Shown: positions 1 to 7,224 of the stretch, piece by piece
Position numbering within the stretch: position 1 is the first letter of the stretch
How the letters are laid out: each line of letters opens with the position of its first letter
Source: CAZJJK01 sp964546285
GTDB taxonomy: Bacteria; Spirochaetota; Spirochaetia; Treponematales; Breznakiellaceae
Assembly (NCBI GenBank): GCA_964546285.1
Contig: CAZJJK010000114.1
Location: 1 to 9,752, forward strand
Reading direction: 5' to 3'
DNA: 9,752 nucleotides
Program-made: the position numbers and the translations under genes
The notes under the pieces: generated by a model
What the model saw: only the letters and a program-made list of their open reading frames with translations
Databases searched by the model: none
What the model was told of the DNA's origin: nothing

Positions 1-1799
1 ATTATCGTAAAGGCAGATCCTAATCCAAGTTTGCTTTGTAGTTCAATTCTGCCGTCATGGGCTTGGGCGGCATGCTTGACTATGGCCAAACCTAGTCCGG
101 TACCGCCGGAATCCCGGTTCCTGGATTTGTCCACTCTGTAGAAGCGTTCAAAAATTCTTTCTTTTTCATGCGATGGTATACCTATACCCTTGTCTGTAAC
201 TGATAAATAAAGCTCGTTTTCTTTAACGTGGAGGGATACAAGGATTCGTGTTCCTGAGGGGGAATATTTTATAGCGTTATCCACAAGATTGGATAAGGCA
301 TTGCCTATAAGAACGGCGTCCACTTCCGCGACAACATCAGTTTCAAGGTTTTCCGTTAATTCTATATCCTTTGCCTTCGCCGCCTCGGTAAAATCGTGCA
401 GTATCGACGTGGCCAAAGCTGTAATATCCGTCTCGCGGCGATCCAATCCTCCCGTTTCGGCTTTTTCTATCCTGGCTAGATTAAGAAGATCTTCTATGAT
501 TGCGGCCAAACGCTCGGTTTGGCGTGTCGCCGCGTCCAATGCTTTCCGCCTCAGTTCGATGTCGTCAGCGGCCTTTCCTTCCAAGGCCTCCAGCCAGCCC
601 TTGAGCGCGGTAAGCGGGGTTCTCAGTTCGTGCGACACATTGGCGACAAAATCGCGCCTGAGGCTTTCCAGTTTTTCCAATCTGCTTATATCGTTCACCA
701 CTAAAATAAGCTCATCGCCTATTGGTGTGGCGGTAGCGAGAAGTTCCCGACGTTGAGGCGCGTATATGGTGATACGCGCTTCCTGGTTTAGCTCTTTGGA
801 AAAAGCGTCGGCGGCTAAGTGAGTGAGTTCGGTCGATCTGCAAAAATTTAGCAGGTCTACCTGGTTTTTCCCTGTGTCTGTGGAGGCACTTTCCGCTGAG
901 AATAACTCGCGGGCGGAAGGGTTGGCTGAAATCACACGGGCGGATCGGTCCGTGACGATAAGCGCCTCATGCATACCGTTAAGGATGGCTTCTGCCCTGG
1001 CTTTTTGTTCGTTGATTATTAACAGCCGGTCCGATAAGTCCGCGGCCATGCGATTAAGGGATAGAGCGAGTTTGTGGAATTCAGTCGGGCCGTTCGCTTT
1101 AGCCCGATCCTCCAAACGGCCCGCGGCGAAGGCCGACGCGGCCGCCGCTAAGCGCTCCGCCTGAGTGGATAAGCGGCTAAGTAGCCAAGCCAGGGCGCTT
1201 AAGGCGGCGGACGCGATAAGCCCTGTGGCGAGCGCGAGAGGAATGAGTAGTTCAATAAAAGCGCGGTCCAAGAAGCTGGCTTCTCGCGAAAGACGGACCA
1301 CAAGGCTTGGTTCCCCCTTCCTGTCTCTTATAGCTAAGGCTGTATAAGCCATATCGATATTTAGGGTAGGGGAACGTCTTAAGGCCGAACCATAGCCCTC
1401 GCTCAGCGCCGCCCGAATTTCAGGTCGGTCCAGGTGTAGGTCAAGTGTGGCTGGATCGGACCCGCTATCTCCCAGCACCTGGCCGGAACTATTTATGACG
1501 GTGATGCGAAAACCGCTGTCTTGAGCGAGAAAGTCACAGACGCGGTCCAATTCCTCCGTCTCAAGCTCTGGCTCTGAGAAAATCCCGTTAGTTTTCGCGG
1601 TGGAACCGGCTGTTTGAACCGCTTGCATCGCCCTCGCCGTTAAAGCGGCGACGCGGCCTAAAGTATCAAAGGTCTGTTCTAAAAAATAGCGCCTAGCATT
1701 GGCTAAGGATAAAATTGAGACGCTGATTAAGGAAAGGAGAAGAGCGGGAGTCACAAATAAGGCGATAGACGCGAATAAACCTAGTTTTCGGGTTTTCAT
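1..1799 (-). CDS. phoR: Phosphate regulon sensor histidine kinase PhoR (3' end outside the window)
   Basis: This is an inner-membrane sensor kinase that phosphorylates PhoB when phosphate is scarce. About 599 residues are readable from an ATG at 1799, with no stop before the left edge. In order they show TM1 (about residues 6-28), an extracytoplasmic region (about 30-178), TM2 (about 181-206), a HAMP-like linker (about 207-260), a PAS-like segment (about 262-360), and the HisKA helix with SHELRTPL, where His390 is the expected phosphoacceptor. The ATPase domain follows, with the N box (Asn508 in DNAIKYS), the G1 box DKGIGIP (Asp536), the F box RIFERFYRV and the G2 box GGTGLGL (565-571). Only the last residues appear to be missing. 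The start overlaps the phoB stop as ATGA, and an AGGG lies 10 nt upstream, so translation is probably coupled. The HisKA/HATPase assignment is certain. The PhoR name rests on its position after phoB in the pst operon and on the TM-HAMP-PAS layout. The sensor region is about 150 residues, larger than in E. coli PhoR, which has almost none. Confidence 0.93.
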   Translation of the reverse strand, partial: MKTRKLGLFASIALFVTPALLLSLISVSILSLANARRYFLEQTFDTLGRVAALTARAMQAVQTAGSTAKTNGIFSEPELETEELDRVCDFLAQDSGFRITVINSSGQVLGDSGSDPATLDLHLDRPEIRAALSEGYGSALRRSPTLNIDMAYTALAIRDRKGEPSLVVRLSREASFLDRAFIELLIPLALATGLIASAALSALAWLLSRLSTQAERLAAAASAFAAGRLEDRAKANGPTEFHKLALSLNRMAADLSDRLLIINEQKARAEAILNGMHEALIVTDRSARVISANPSARELFSAESASTDTGKNQVDLLNFCRSTELTHLAADAFSKELNQEARITIYAPQRRELLATATPIGDELILVVNDISRLEKLESLRRDFVANVSHELRTPLTALKGWLEALEGKAADDIELRRKALDAATRQTERLAAIIEDLLNLARIEKAETGGLDRRETDITALATSILHDFTEAAKAKDIELTENLETDVVAEVDAVLIGNALSNLVDNAIKYSPSGTRILVSLHVKENELYLSVTDKGIGIPSHEKERIFERFYRVDKSRNRDSGGTGLGLAIVKHAAQAHDGRIELQSKLGLGSAFTI

Positions 1800-2569
1800 G
1801 TATTTAGATCCCTAAATCTATAACCGACGCCTCGTATCGTTTCTATAAGCTGACCTAATTCGCCCAGCTTTTTCCGGAGTCCTAAAATTTGGACGTCAAC
1901 CGCGCGGTCAGTTACCGGATAATCGTCTCCCTTAACCGCTTGAATCAACTGAGTCCGCGAAAAAACCCAGCCTGGATTGGCCATGAAAAATTCCATAAGG
2001 CAGAATTCCGTTGGGGATAAATCAATCTTTCCTCTTGGTCCGTTTAGCTCATGGCGCGCGATATCCAGTTTTAAGCCATGAGCGGAGTAGGCCGGATGGG
2101 GCTTAATAGCAGCTTGGTTTGGCCGAAGGCTCGCTGAATCGGATAAACTTGATTGGTGAAGTGCCGCCTGACTTGATCCCTTCTTTCCCCAGCTTGGAGT
2201 CCGCCGGAGACGGGCTTTGATTCTTGCCATTAGGACGCGTGGGGAAAAGGGCTTCGCGATATAGTCGTCGGCGTCGGCTTCAAAGCCCTTAACGATATCG
2301 ATATCCTCGCCTTTGGCGGTGAGCATAAGCACTGGTATGCGTTCGCCGTTTATATCGGAGCGTAAACGGCGCAGAACCTCAAAGCCATCGATGCCGGGCA
2401 ACATAACATCCAGAAGCACTAGATCGGGCTTGGTCTCGCGGCAACAGATCAAACCCTGTTCACCGGAAGCCGCTCCTATCGCGGTATAGCCTTCTTTTTC
2501 AAGACTATAGAGTATCAAATCCCGAATATCGGGTTCGTCTTCAATGACAAGTATGCTTATTCTTTTCAT
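1796..2569 (-). CDS. phoB: Phosphate regulon response regulator PhoB (OmpR/PhoB family)
   Basis: This is a cytoplasmic transcription factor that, once phosphorylated by PhoR, binds Pho boxes. It has 257 residues. The receiver domain (about 1-120) has the acidic pair Glu10/Asp11, phosphoacceptor Asp54 (LLDVMLPG), Thr84 and Lys106 (AKPF). The C-terminal winged helix (about 160-255) carries LSPTEFCLMEFF, a recognition-helix region VTDRAVDVQILGLRKKLG and the wing TIRGVGYRF. The linker between them (about 121-160) is Ser/Ala/Gln/Pro-rich and about 25-30 residues longer than in the 229-residue E. coli protein. The start was chosen at MKRISILVIEDE, 2 nt after the phoU stop. The same frame opens as far as 2626, but that would add 19 residues inside phoU that no receiver domain has. 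The stop overlaps the phoR start. It is very likely the regulator acting on the repeats at 7247-7279. Confidence 0.96.
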   Translation of the reverse strand: MKRISILVIEDEPDIRDLILYSLEKEGYTAIGAASGEQGLICCRETKPDLVLLDVMLPGIDGFEVLRRLRSDINGERIPVLMLTAKGEDIDIVKGFEADADDYIAKPFSPRVLMARIKARLRRTPSWGKKGSSQAALHQSSLSDSASLRPNQAAIKPHPAYSAHGLKLDIARHELNGPRGKIDLSPTEFCLMEFFMANPGWVFSRTQLIQAVKGDDYPVTDRAVDVQILGLRKKLGELGQLIETIRGVGYRFRDLNT

Positions 2570-2571
2570 GT

Positions 2572-3234
2572 TTATCCATTTAATTCTTCGTGAGCCCCTT
2601 CTTTCATATATATCACGAGTTCGCAAATACTGGTAACATGATCGCCAAGGCGTTCTAAAAAGGCCGATAATCTGGTCAATTTCACCGCTTCGGCCGCTAA
2701 ATTCGTTTCGGCTTGGACCCGTTCAAATATGGTTTTAACCAATTCCTTGTTGAGAAGGTCTATTTCCTCATCCCGCGCGGCGCAGGCGCGCGCGGCTTTT
2801 CCGTCATGCTCTAAATACGAGTCCATGGCGCTTTTCAGCATACCGCAACCAATTTCGGCCATGGCTAAAAGTTTTTCGCTTTGAACCAGCCAAGCGCCAC
2901 TTCGTATTTTAAGCGCCGCCTTAGCCATATGTACGGCATAATCGCCTATCCTTTCCAGGTGATCCACCAGCTTAATCGCGGCTACCAGTTCGCGCAGATC
3001 GCCGGCCACGGGCTGTTGGGTCGCGATTAGCGCCGCCGCTTGATCCTCTATTTTTGTCTGTAAGGCGTTGATGACGGGATCGTCGGCCTTAACGGCGGCG
3101 GATAAGCTTTCATCTCCAAGTCTAAAAGCGTCCATCGCTTTATGGATATCATCCTCAACGCGGCTCCCCATTTCCAGAATATTATGGCGGATGCGTTTTA
3201 ATTCTTCCTCAAAATGTGAACGGGATACTGGCAT
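2572..3234 (-). CDS. phoU: Phosphate signalling protein PhoU
   Basis: PhoU is a cytoplasmic helical protein that couples the Pst transporter to PhoR and keeps the Pho response off when phosphate is plentiful. The protein is 220 residues, a normal family length. It is all-helical and has two homologous halves, each with the PhoU metal-binding signature: DHLERIGD at 91-98 and FLERLGD at 192-198. The ATG at 3234 is preceded by a near-perfect Shine-Dalgarno sequence, AAAAGGAGG, at 3239-3247. A longer reading from TTG at 3252 would place that site inside the coding region and is unlikely. The gene starts 14 nt after pstB and ends 2 nt before phoB, between transporter and two-component genes, which is the usual arrangement. 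Confidence 0.96.
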   Translation of the reverse strand: MPVSRSHFEEELKRIRHNILEMGSRVEDDIHKAMDAFRLGDESLSAAVKADDPVINALQTKIEDQAAALIATQQPVAGDLRELVAAIKLVDHLERIGDYAVHMAKAALKIRSGAWLVQSEKLLAMAEIGCGMLKSAMDSYLEHDGKAARACAARDEEIDLLNKELVKTIFERVQAETNLAAEAVKLTRLSAFLERLGDHVTSICELVIYMKEGAHEELNG

Positions 3235-3238
3235 GGAG

Positions 3239-3247
3239 CCTCCTTTT
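3239..3247 (-). promoter_or_regulatory. Strong ribosome binding site of phoU
   Basis: AAAAGGAGG on the minus strand lies 4 nt before the ATG at 3234. It fixes the phoU start and excludes the upstream TTG at 3252. It sits in the 14-nt pstB-phoU junction, the widest spacing in the operon downstream of pstS. Confidence 0.85.
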
Positions 3248-3248
3248 G

Positions 3249-4037
3249 TCAACCAAAACGGCCGGAGATATAATTTTCCGTCCGCTCGTCTTTCGGGTTA
3301 AAGAATATCTCCTTGGTATCGGCCATCTCTATAAGAACGCCGTTTAGTAGAAAGGCTGTTTTATCTGACACCCTCCCAGCCTGCTGCATATTATGCGTCA
3401 CGATCGCGATAGGGTATCGCGCCTTAAGTTCGCCCAATAGATCCTCAATACGGCCAGTCGATATAGGATCCAAGGCGCTAGTGGGCTCATCCATCAATAA
3501 GAGATCGGGTTCTACCGCTATAGCACGGGCGATGCATAGGCGCTGCTGTTGACCGCCTGAAAGTTCAAGCGCGTTATGTTTAAGTTTGTCCTTAACCTCA
3601 TCCCACAGCGCGACTCTCTTAAGACAGTTCTCAACAATTTCATCATCATCGCCAGCGATACCGTTAATATGTACGCCCCAAAGGATATTATCGCGTATGG
3701 TTTTTGGGAAGGGGTTGGGTTTTTGAAATACCATACCGATATAACGCCGGACGGAAACCGGGTCCACATCCGGCTTATATATATCGATCCCGCGAAACAA
3801 AACCTGGCCTTCTACCCGCGCGCCTTTTATAAGGTCATTCATTCTATTGAAGGCTCGCAGGGCGGTGGATTTACCGCAGCCCGATGGTCCGATAATAGCC
3901 GTTACCTGCTTACGCGATATAGTCATGGAAAGGTCGCGGACAGCGGGAAGCTCCCCGTAATAAAAACTCATTTTTTTGGTTTCAAGAATGATATCGTTCA
4001 ACTCGTCGGCGTCTTTCAATCCGATTGTCAGATTCAT
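3249..4037 (-). CDS. pstB: Phosphate ABC transporter ATP-binding protein PstB
   Basis: PstB is the ATPase of the high-affinity phosphate importer and works as a dimer under PstC/PstA at the inner face of the membrane. The 262 residues match the family length. They show Walker A GPSGCGKST (50-58), Q-loop Gln105 (VFQKPNPFP, typical of PstB), signature LSGGQQQR (159-166), Walker B LLLMDEP with Asp183/Glu184, the D-loop SALD and the switch His215 (VTHNMQQA). All catalytic residues are present. The C-terminus NYISGRFG is characteristic of PstB. The ATG at 4037 is preceded by AAAGG, which overlaps the pstA stop 5 nt upstream. An internal Met23 would remove a strand-forming region, so the longer form is preferred. 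Confidence 0.98.
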   Translation of the reverse strand: MNLTIGLKDADELNDIILETKKMSFYYGELPAVRDLSMTISRKQVTAIIGPSGCGKSTALRAFNRMNDLIKGARVEGQVLFRGIDIYKPDVDPVSVRRYIGMVFQKPNPFPKTIRDNILWGVHINGIAGDDDEIVENCLKRVALWDEVKDKLKHNALELSGGQQQRLCIARAIAVEPDLLLMDEPTSALDPISTGRIEDLLGELKARYPIAIVTHNMQQAGRVSDKTAFLLNGVLIEMADTKEIFFNPKDERTENYISGRFG

Positions 4038-4042
4038 CGGTT

Positions 4043-5278
4043 TTACCTTTTCGCGGACCGAAAGCGGTCCCTGAGGATGATGGCGCCGGCGTTTAAGGCC
4101 AAAAGAAGCGCCAAAAGGGCGACAATGGCCGCCGCCGCCGTATTACGGAATTCGGCTTGCGGCCGGGCGGTCCATTGGTAAATCTGAATAGGCAGGGTGG
4201 TAAAGCGGGAAAAAATCGATTTTGGATCGGCTGTTATATAGGTCGCCGCGCCTACAACCACGAGCGGGGCCGTTTCTCCTAAAGCGCGGGATATCGCGAT
4301 TAGCGTACCGGTTAAGACGCGATCCATAGAAGCGGGCAGGACATGGGCGGCGATGGTCTTCCAACGGGTGGCTCCCAGCGCGTAGGCCGCCTCCCTAAGG
4401 CTGTTGGGAACGGCGCGTATAGCCTCTTGAGCGTTGATGATAAGGATGGGCAGGATAAGAATAGCCAGAGTCAACGCCGCCGATAAAATAGTTCGTCCCC
4501 CGCTGCCTTCCTCCGCTATTCCAAAAATAGCTCCGGAGGTCAGATCTCCTAACCCCCTGACAAAAACGGCCAGACCGAGCATGCCGTATATGATGGACGG
4601 AACGCCAGCTAGATTATAAATATTGGTCTGAATAATTCGAGTCAGCCGCGTGTCGGCCGCGTATTCCTCCAACCAGATGGCCGCTCCTATGCCCAAAGGA
4701 AAGGCTATAGCTAAAGTCAGCAGTATAGTTAGTAGGGAGCCGAATATAGCCGTCCTAATGCCGGTCAGCATAGGATCGCCGGACTGCCCCTTAGTCAGAA
4801 AGCGGGGATTAAGCCAATAACGGAATTCCAGTACGGTGGCTTCCGCGTTTGCCTCGGTTGCTAGCTGTTCGGCTTCCCGCGCCAGGGCTTCCTTCGCGAA
4901 GAGGGACGGAAGGAGAGACCAGGTTTTAAGTACCGTCAATTCAAGAATTTCCGTCTCAAGTATACCTATCAGTTCTTCCTGGGGTCGTTCGCGTAGGGCT
5001 TTTTCCTCGGTTAAGGCGCGTAGCCGTCGTCGGCTTAGATTTTCCTCCAGCAAGACCGAGGCTCGTTCAGCTGTAAGAGTTTCCAGCTTTTCTCCCTCGT
5101 TCAGTAAAGTAGCCGGGTCTATGGTATAAGCGCTTAAGACATAGCCGGCGGTCCGCTCAACGATAGAGAATAATAAAACGCCAAGCGAAAGGATGGCAAA
5201 AACCAGAAGAGCCAGGAAAACGGCCAGGGCCGCTTTCCCTTGGCGGTGCCGTTTGGCGAGAATGGGATTTTCTCTCAT
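4043..5278 (-). CDS. pstA: Phosphate ABC transporter permease PstA, long form with periplasmic insertion
   Basis: PstA is one of the two membrane subunits of the phosphate importer. It has 411 residues, against about 280-300 in typical PstA. The core has TM1 (about 16-40) followed, after the insertion, by about five membrane segments from residue 176 to 402. The EAA loop SLREAAYALGATRWK lies at about 293-307 and docks on PstB. Between TM1 and TM2 (about 44-172) lies an extra region rich in Leu, Glu and Arg that is predicted helical and should face the periplasm. It ends in EFRYWLNPRFLT just before the permease domain. I recall similar long PstA proteins with this FR-WLN-FLT junction in other anaerobes, so this is a subfamily rather than a fusion error. 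The frame is open throughout. The start overlaps the pstC stop (ATGA) and has AGAGG (5286-5290) 7 nt upstream. Confidence 0.95.
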   Translation of the reverse strand: MRENPILAKRHRQGKAALAVFLALLVFAILSLGVLLFSIVERTAGYVLSAYTIDPATLLNEGEKLETLTAERASVLLEENLSRRRLRALTEEKALRERPQEELIGILETEILELTVLKTWSLLPSLFAKEALAREAEQLATEANAEATVLEFRYWLNPRFLTKGQSGDPMLTGIRTAIFGSLLTILLTLAIAFPLGIGAAIWLEEYAADTRLTRIIQTNIYNLAGVPSIIYGMLGLAVFVRGLGDLTSGAIFGIAEEGSGGRTILSAALTLAILILPILIINAQEAIRAVPNSLREAAYALGATRWKTIAAHVLPASMDRVLTGTLIAISRALGETAPLVVVGAATYITADPKSIFSRFTTLPIQIYQWTARPQAEFRNTAAAAIVALLALLLALNAGAIILRDRFRSAKR

Positions 5279-6174
5279 TCATACACCTCTCTATACTTAC
5301 GGACTATGCGCCGAGACAACATATTTAGGCCAAGCGTGATGAAAAAAAGAACTAAACCGATAGCGAATAGAGAGTTATAGTCAATGGTATCATAGGAGAG
5401 ATCGCCGCCCGATATACGGACAATATGTCCGGTCATGGTTTCCGCCGCGCGAAGCGGATTAGCCGTTAAAGCCGGGCCAGCTCCCGCCGCCAGCGCGACT
5501 ATCATGGTTTCCCCGATAGCTCGAGACAGGGCTAGTATAAAAGCGGCCGCTATGCCTGAGATAGCCGCCGGCAACACAACTTGCGTCGCCACTTCCAGCT
5601 TGGTGGCTCCCATGGCGTAAGCGGCCTCGCGCAGAGCGGTGGGAACCGCGCTCAAGGCGTCTTCACACATCGAAGAAACCAAAGGCAATATAAGCACTCC
5701 CATAACTAAACCGGCGGACAGGGTGTTGTACACATCCACTTGTTCGGAGCCAAAGGCGCCTTTTAGTATGGGTGTAACCGTATTTAAGGCGAAAAATCCA
5801 TAAACCACGGTGGGGATGCCGGCTAGAACTTCCAACGTTGGTTTTACGCTGGAGCGCAGCCAGTCAGGCGCGTATTCGGCTAGGTACAAGGCTACCGCCA
5901 AGCCCACCGGCAAGGCTATAGCCATGGCTATAGCGCTGGTCATCAGGGTCGCGCTTAGCAGAGGCAAAAGCCCGAATTCCCCAATCTGCGGCTGCCAGCG
6001 GGTTCCGCTTAAGAAGTCAAAAATAGAGACTTCCGCGAAAAAGGGTAAGGCTTCCTTCAGCAGGGTAAAGACGATACCCACCGTGGTTAGAATGGAAATG
6101 GCCGCGCAAATGAATAGGAGAGCGCTGATCAATCCTTCCGCCGGCCGCGCCCGTTTCCGTAGTTCTATCGTCAT
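5275..6174 (-). CDS. pstC: Phosphate ABC transporter permease PstC
   Basis: PstC is the second membrane subunit of the phosphate importer, pairing with PstA. It has 299 residues, close to the usual length. Six membrane segments are visible, at about 16-39, 70-100, 113-135, 150-170, 204-232 and 268-288. The EAA loop ALREAAYAMGATKLEVATQV (180-199) contacts PstB. Other family marks are the LYLAEYAPDWLR and EVLAGIPTVVYGFFAL motifs (112-130) and SRAIGETMIVALAAG (217-231). The ATG at 6174 lies 2 nt after the pstS TAG and has no clear Shine-Dalgarno site, so it probably depends on coupling to pstS translation. The stop overlaps the pstA start by 4 nt. Confidence 0.97.
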   Translation of the reverse strand: MTIELRKRARPAEGLISALLFICAAISILTTVGIVFTLLKEALPFFAEVSIFDFLSGTRWQPQIGEFGLLPLLSATLMTSAIAMAIALPVGLAVALYLAEYAPDWLRSSVKPTLEVLAGIPTVVYGFFALNTVTPILKGAFGSEQVDVYNTLSAGLVMGVLILPLVSSMCEDALSAVPTALREAAYAMGATKLEVATQVVLPAAISGIAAAFILALSRAIGETMIVALAAGAGPALTANPLRAAETMTGHIVRISGGDLSYDTIDYNSLFAIGLVLFFITLGLNMLSRRIVRKYREVYE

Positions 6175-6176
6175 AG

Positions 6177-7148
6177 CTAAAGCTTTGACTTTACGGCCGC
6201 GACAAAAGCTCGTTTGGCCTCTCTAAGCTCTTCCTCGGGGGCTGGAAAATAGCCAACCTTTTTGATTACAAGATTGACGTTGGCCAAGTAATAGGCCAGA
6301 AAAGCGGCTACCTGTGGCTTTTCATTCACAATTCTTGATGAACTGTAAAGATAAAGCGGCCGAGACAGTGGATACGTACCAGCGTCCACGCTGGCCTGGC
6401 CAGGGCTTACTCCCTTTATAGACAAGGCATTTAATTTTTTAGCGTTTTCCAGGTAATAAGCGAACCCGAAAAATCCGACCGCGTACTCAGAACCTTCTAC
6501 CCCCTGAACCAGCACATTATCATCCTCCGACATCTGAAGGCTGGAGGCGTTCAATAGAGGTCCCTTTTTATTTCCGAACACATGCTCCACAAAATAGTCG
6601 AAAGTGCCGGAATCCGTGCCGGGCGCGTAGCGTTTAATAGCCTTGGCCGGAAAGGCGGGATCCACTTCCGCCCAGGTGGCGGCGGTGGAAAACAGTTTCG
6701 CCAATTGGTCCAGCGTTAGGTTTTTGGCGAAACTGTTTTTGGATGATACGCAGACGACAATAGCGTCCGTACCGACGCGAAAACTGAGGACTTCGCCGAT
6801 ACGTTCTGTCGCTCTTGTTCGTTCGGACTCCTTTATAGCCCGTGAGGCGTTAGCTATATCGATCTCGCCCTGGCCAAAGCGCTCAAAACCGCCGCCTGAG
6901 CCGATAGAATCAATACTGATCTGACCCTTGTACCCGTCTTTGCGGAAACGGTCAGCCACGGCTTCCGACAAGGGGAAAACAGTGGATGAACCGGAAGTCA
7001 CTATGGTTCCCGTGACTTTGACTGGATCCACGCCCGGCAGAATATTCTCAATATCGTCAGTATATGAGTCAAGCCAGGGGAATTTTGTTTGACCCATCGC
7101 GAAGCTCGCGCATAAAAGACAGACAAGCGCTATACTATAGCTCTTCAT
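6177..7148 (-). CDS. pstS: Periplasmic phosphate-binding protein PstS
   Basis: PstS captures phosphate in the periplasm and delivers it to PstC/PstA. The protein is 323 residues. Residues 1-19 form a signal peptide (Lys, then hydrophobic IALVCLLCASFAMG) with a plausible signal peptidase I site after AMG (19) or SFA (17). Mature-protein motifs are TSGSSTVFPL (51-60), IGSGGGFERF (82-91), DIANASR (97-103), APGTDSGTF (175-183) and GFFGFAYY near residue 250. These are the phosphate-contacting loops of the family, as in E. coli PstS (Thr/Phe/Ser/Asp/Ser-Gly-Thr). The ATG at 7148 was chosen because GGGAGGA sits 5 nt upstream and because it begins the signal peptide. The frame extends to a TTG at 7208, but that would bury the signal peptide 20 residues in. 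It is first in the operon and downstream of the Pho-like repeats. Confidence 0.97.
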   Translation of the reverse strand: MKSYSIALVCLLCASFAMGQTKFPWLDSYTDDIENILPGVDPVKVTGTIVTSGSSTVFPLSEAVADRFRKDGYKGQISIDSIGSGGGFERFGQGEIDIANASRAIKESERTRATERIGEVLSFRVGTDAIVVCVSSKNSFAKNLTLDQLAKLFSTAATWAEVDPAFPAKAIKRYAPGTDSGTFDYFVEHVFGNKKGPLLNASSLQMSEDDNVLVQGVEGSEYAVGFFGFAYYLENAKKLNALSIKGVSPGQASVDAGTYPLSRPLYLYSSSRIVNEKPQVAAFLAYYLANVNLVIKKVGYFPAPEEELREAKRAFVAAVKSKL

Positions 7149-7153
7149 AGTAG

Positions 7154-7160
7154 TCCTCCC
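7154..7160 (-). promoter_or_regulatory. Ribosome binding site of pstS
   Basis: GGGAGGA lies 5 nt before the ATG at 7148 on the minus strand. It is a strong site and decides the start in favour of the signal-peptide methionine. The spacer and start codon form one arm of a 9-bp inverted repeat whose other arm is at 7222-7230. Confidence 0.85.
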
Positions 7161-7173
7161 ATCAAGAGTCTGA

Positions 7174-7217
7174 GTTTGCCGCGGTGAAGGTTTTACTTTT
7201 TTGGGCAAACAAACCTT
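7174..7217 (-). promoter_or_regulatory. Structured pstS leader: two interleaved inverted repeats (possible pseudoknot or two-state switch)
   Basis: Read 5' to 3' on the minus strand, the leader contains AAGGTTT (7217-7211), immediately GTTTGCC (7210-7204), a 10-nt A-rich spacer, AAACCTT (7193-7187), 6 nt, then GGCAAAC (7180-7174). The first and third elements are perfect complements, and so are the second and fourth. The order A-B-A'-B' is that of an H-type pseudoknot, or of two mutually exclusive hairpins. It ends 14 nt upstream of the pstS Shine-Dalgarno site. It matches no riboswitch class that I recognise. The pairings are seen directly; a regulatory role is inference. Zero nucleotides between A and B make a fully formed pseudoknot sterically tight, which favours the alternating-hairpin reading. 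Confidence 0.4.
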
Positions 7218-7224
7218 AAGTACT

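Noticed and set aside
1803..1820. Small palindrome near the phoB 3' end (TAGAT/ATCTA)
   Set aside because: A 5-bp stem inside coding sequence, with no position or T run suggesting function.
2570..2626. Longer phoB start inside phoU
   Set aside because: The 19 extra residues are the phoU 3' end read in another frame; receiver domains begin at MKRISILVIEDE.
3235..3252. TTG start for phoU overlapping the pstB stop
   Set aside because: Its first codons are the strong Shine-Dalgarno sequence of the ATG at 3234.
3576..4181. 201-residue plus-strand open frame
   Set aside because: It lies opposite pstB and the pstA 3' end, shows no family likeness, and pstB is fully intact with all ABC motifs.
7092..7148. 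PstS as a lipoprotein (Cys10 or Cys13 in the signal peptide)
   Set aside because: The residues before these cysteines are Val and Leu, which do not fit a lipobox even with relaxed spirochaete rules; signal peptidase I sites after AMG or SFA fit better.
7149..7208. Upstream TTG start for pstS adding 20 residues
   Set aside because: It would bury the signal peptide and place the GGGAGGA ribosome site inside the coding region; the ATG at 7148 is far better.
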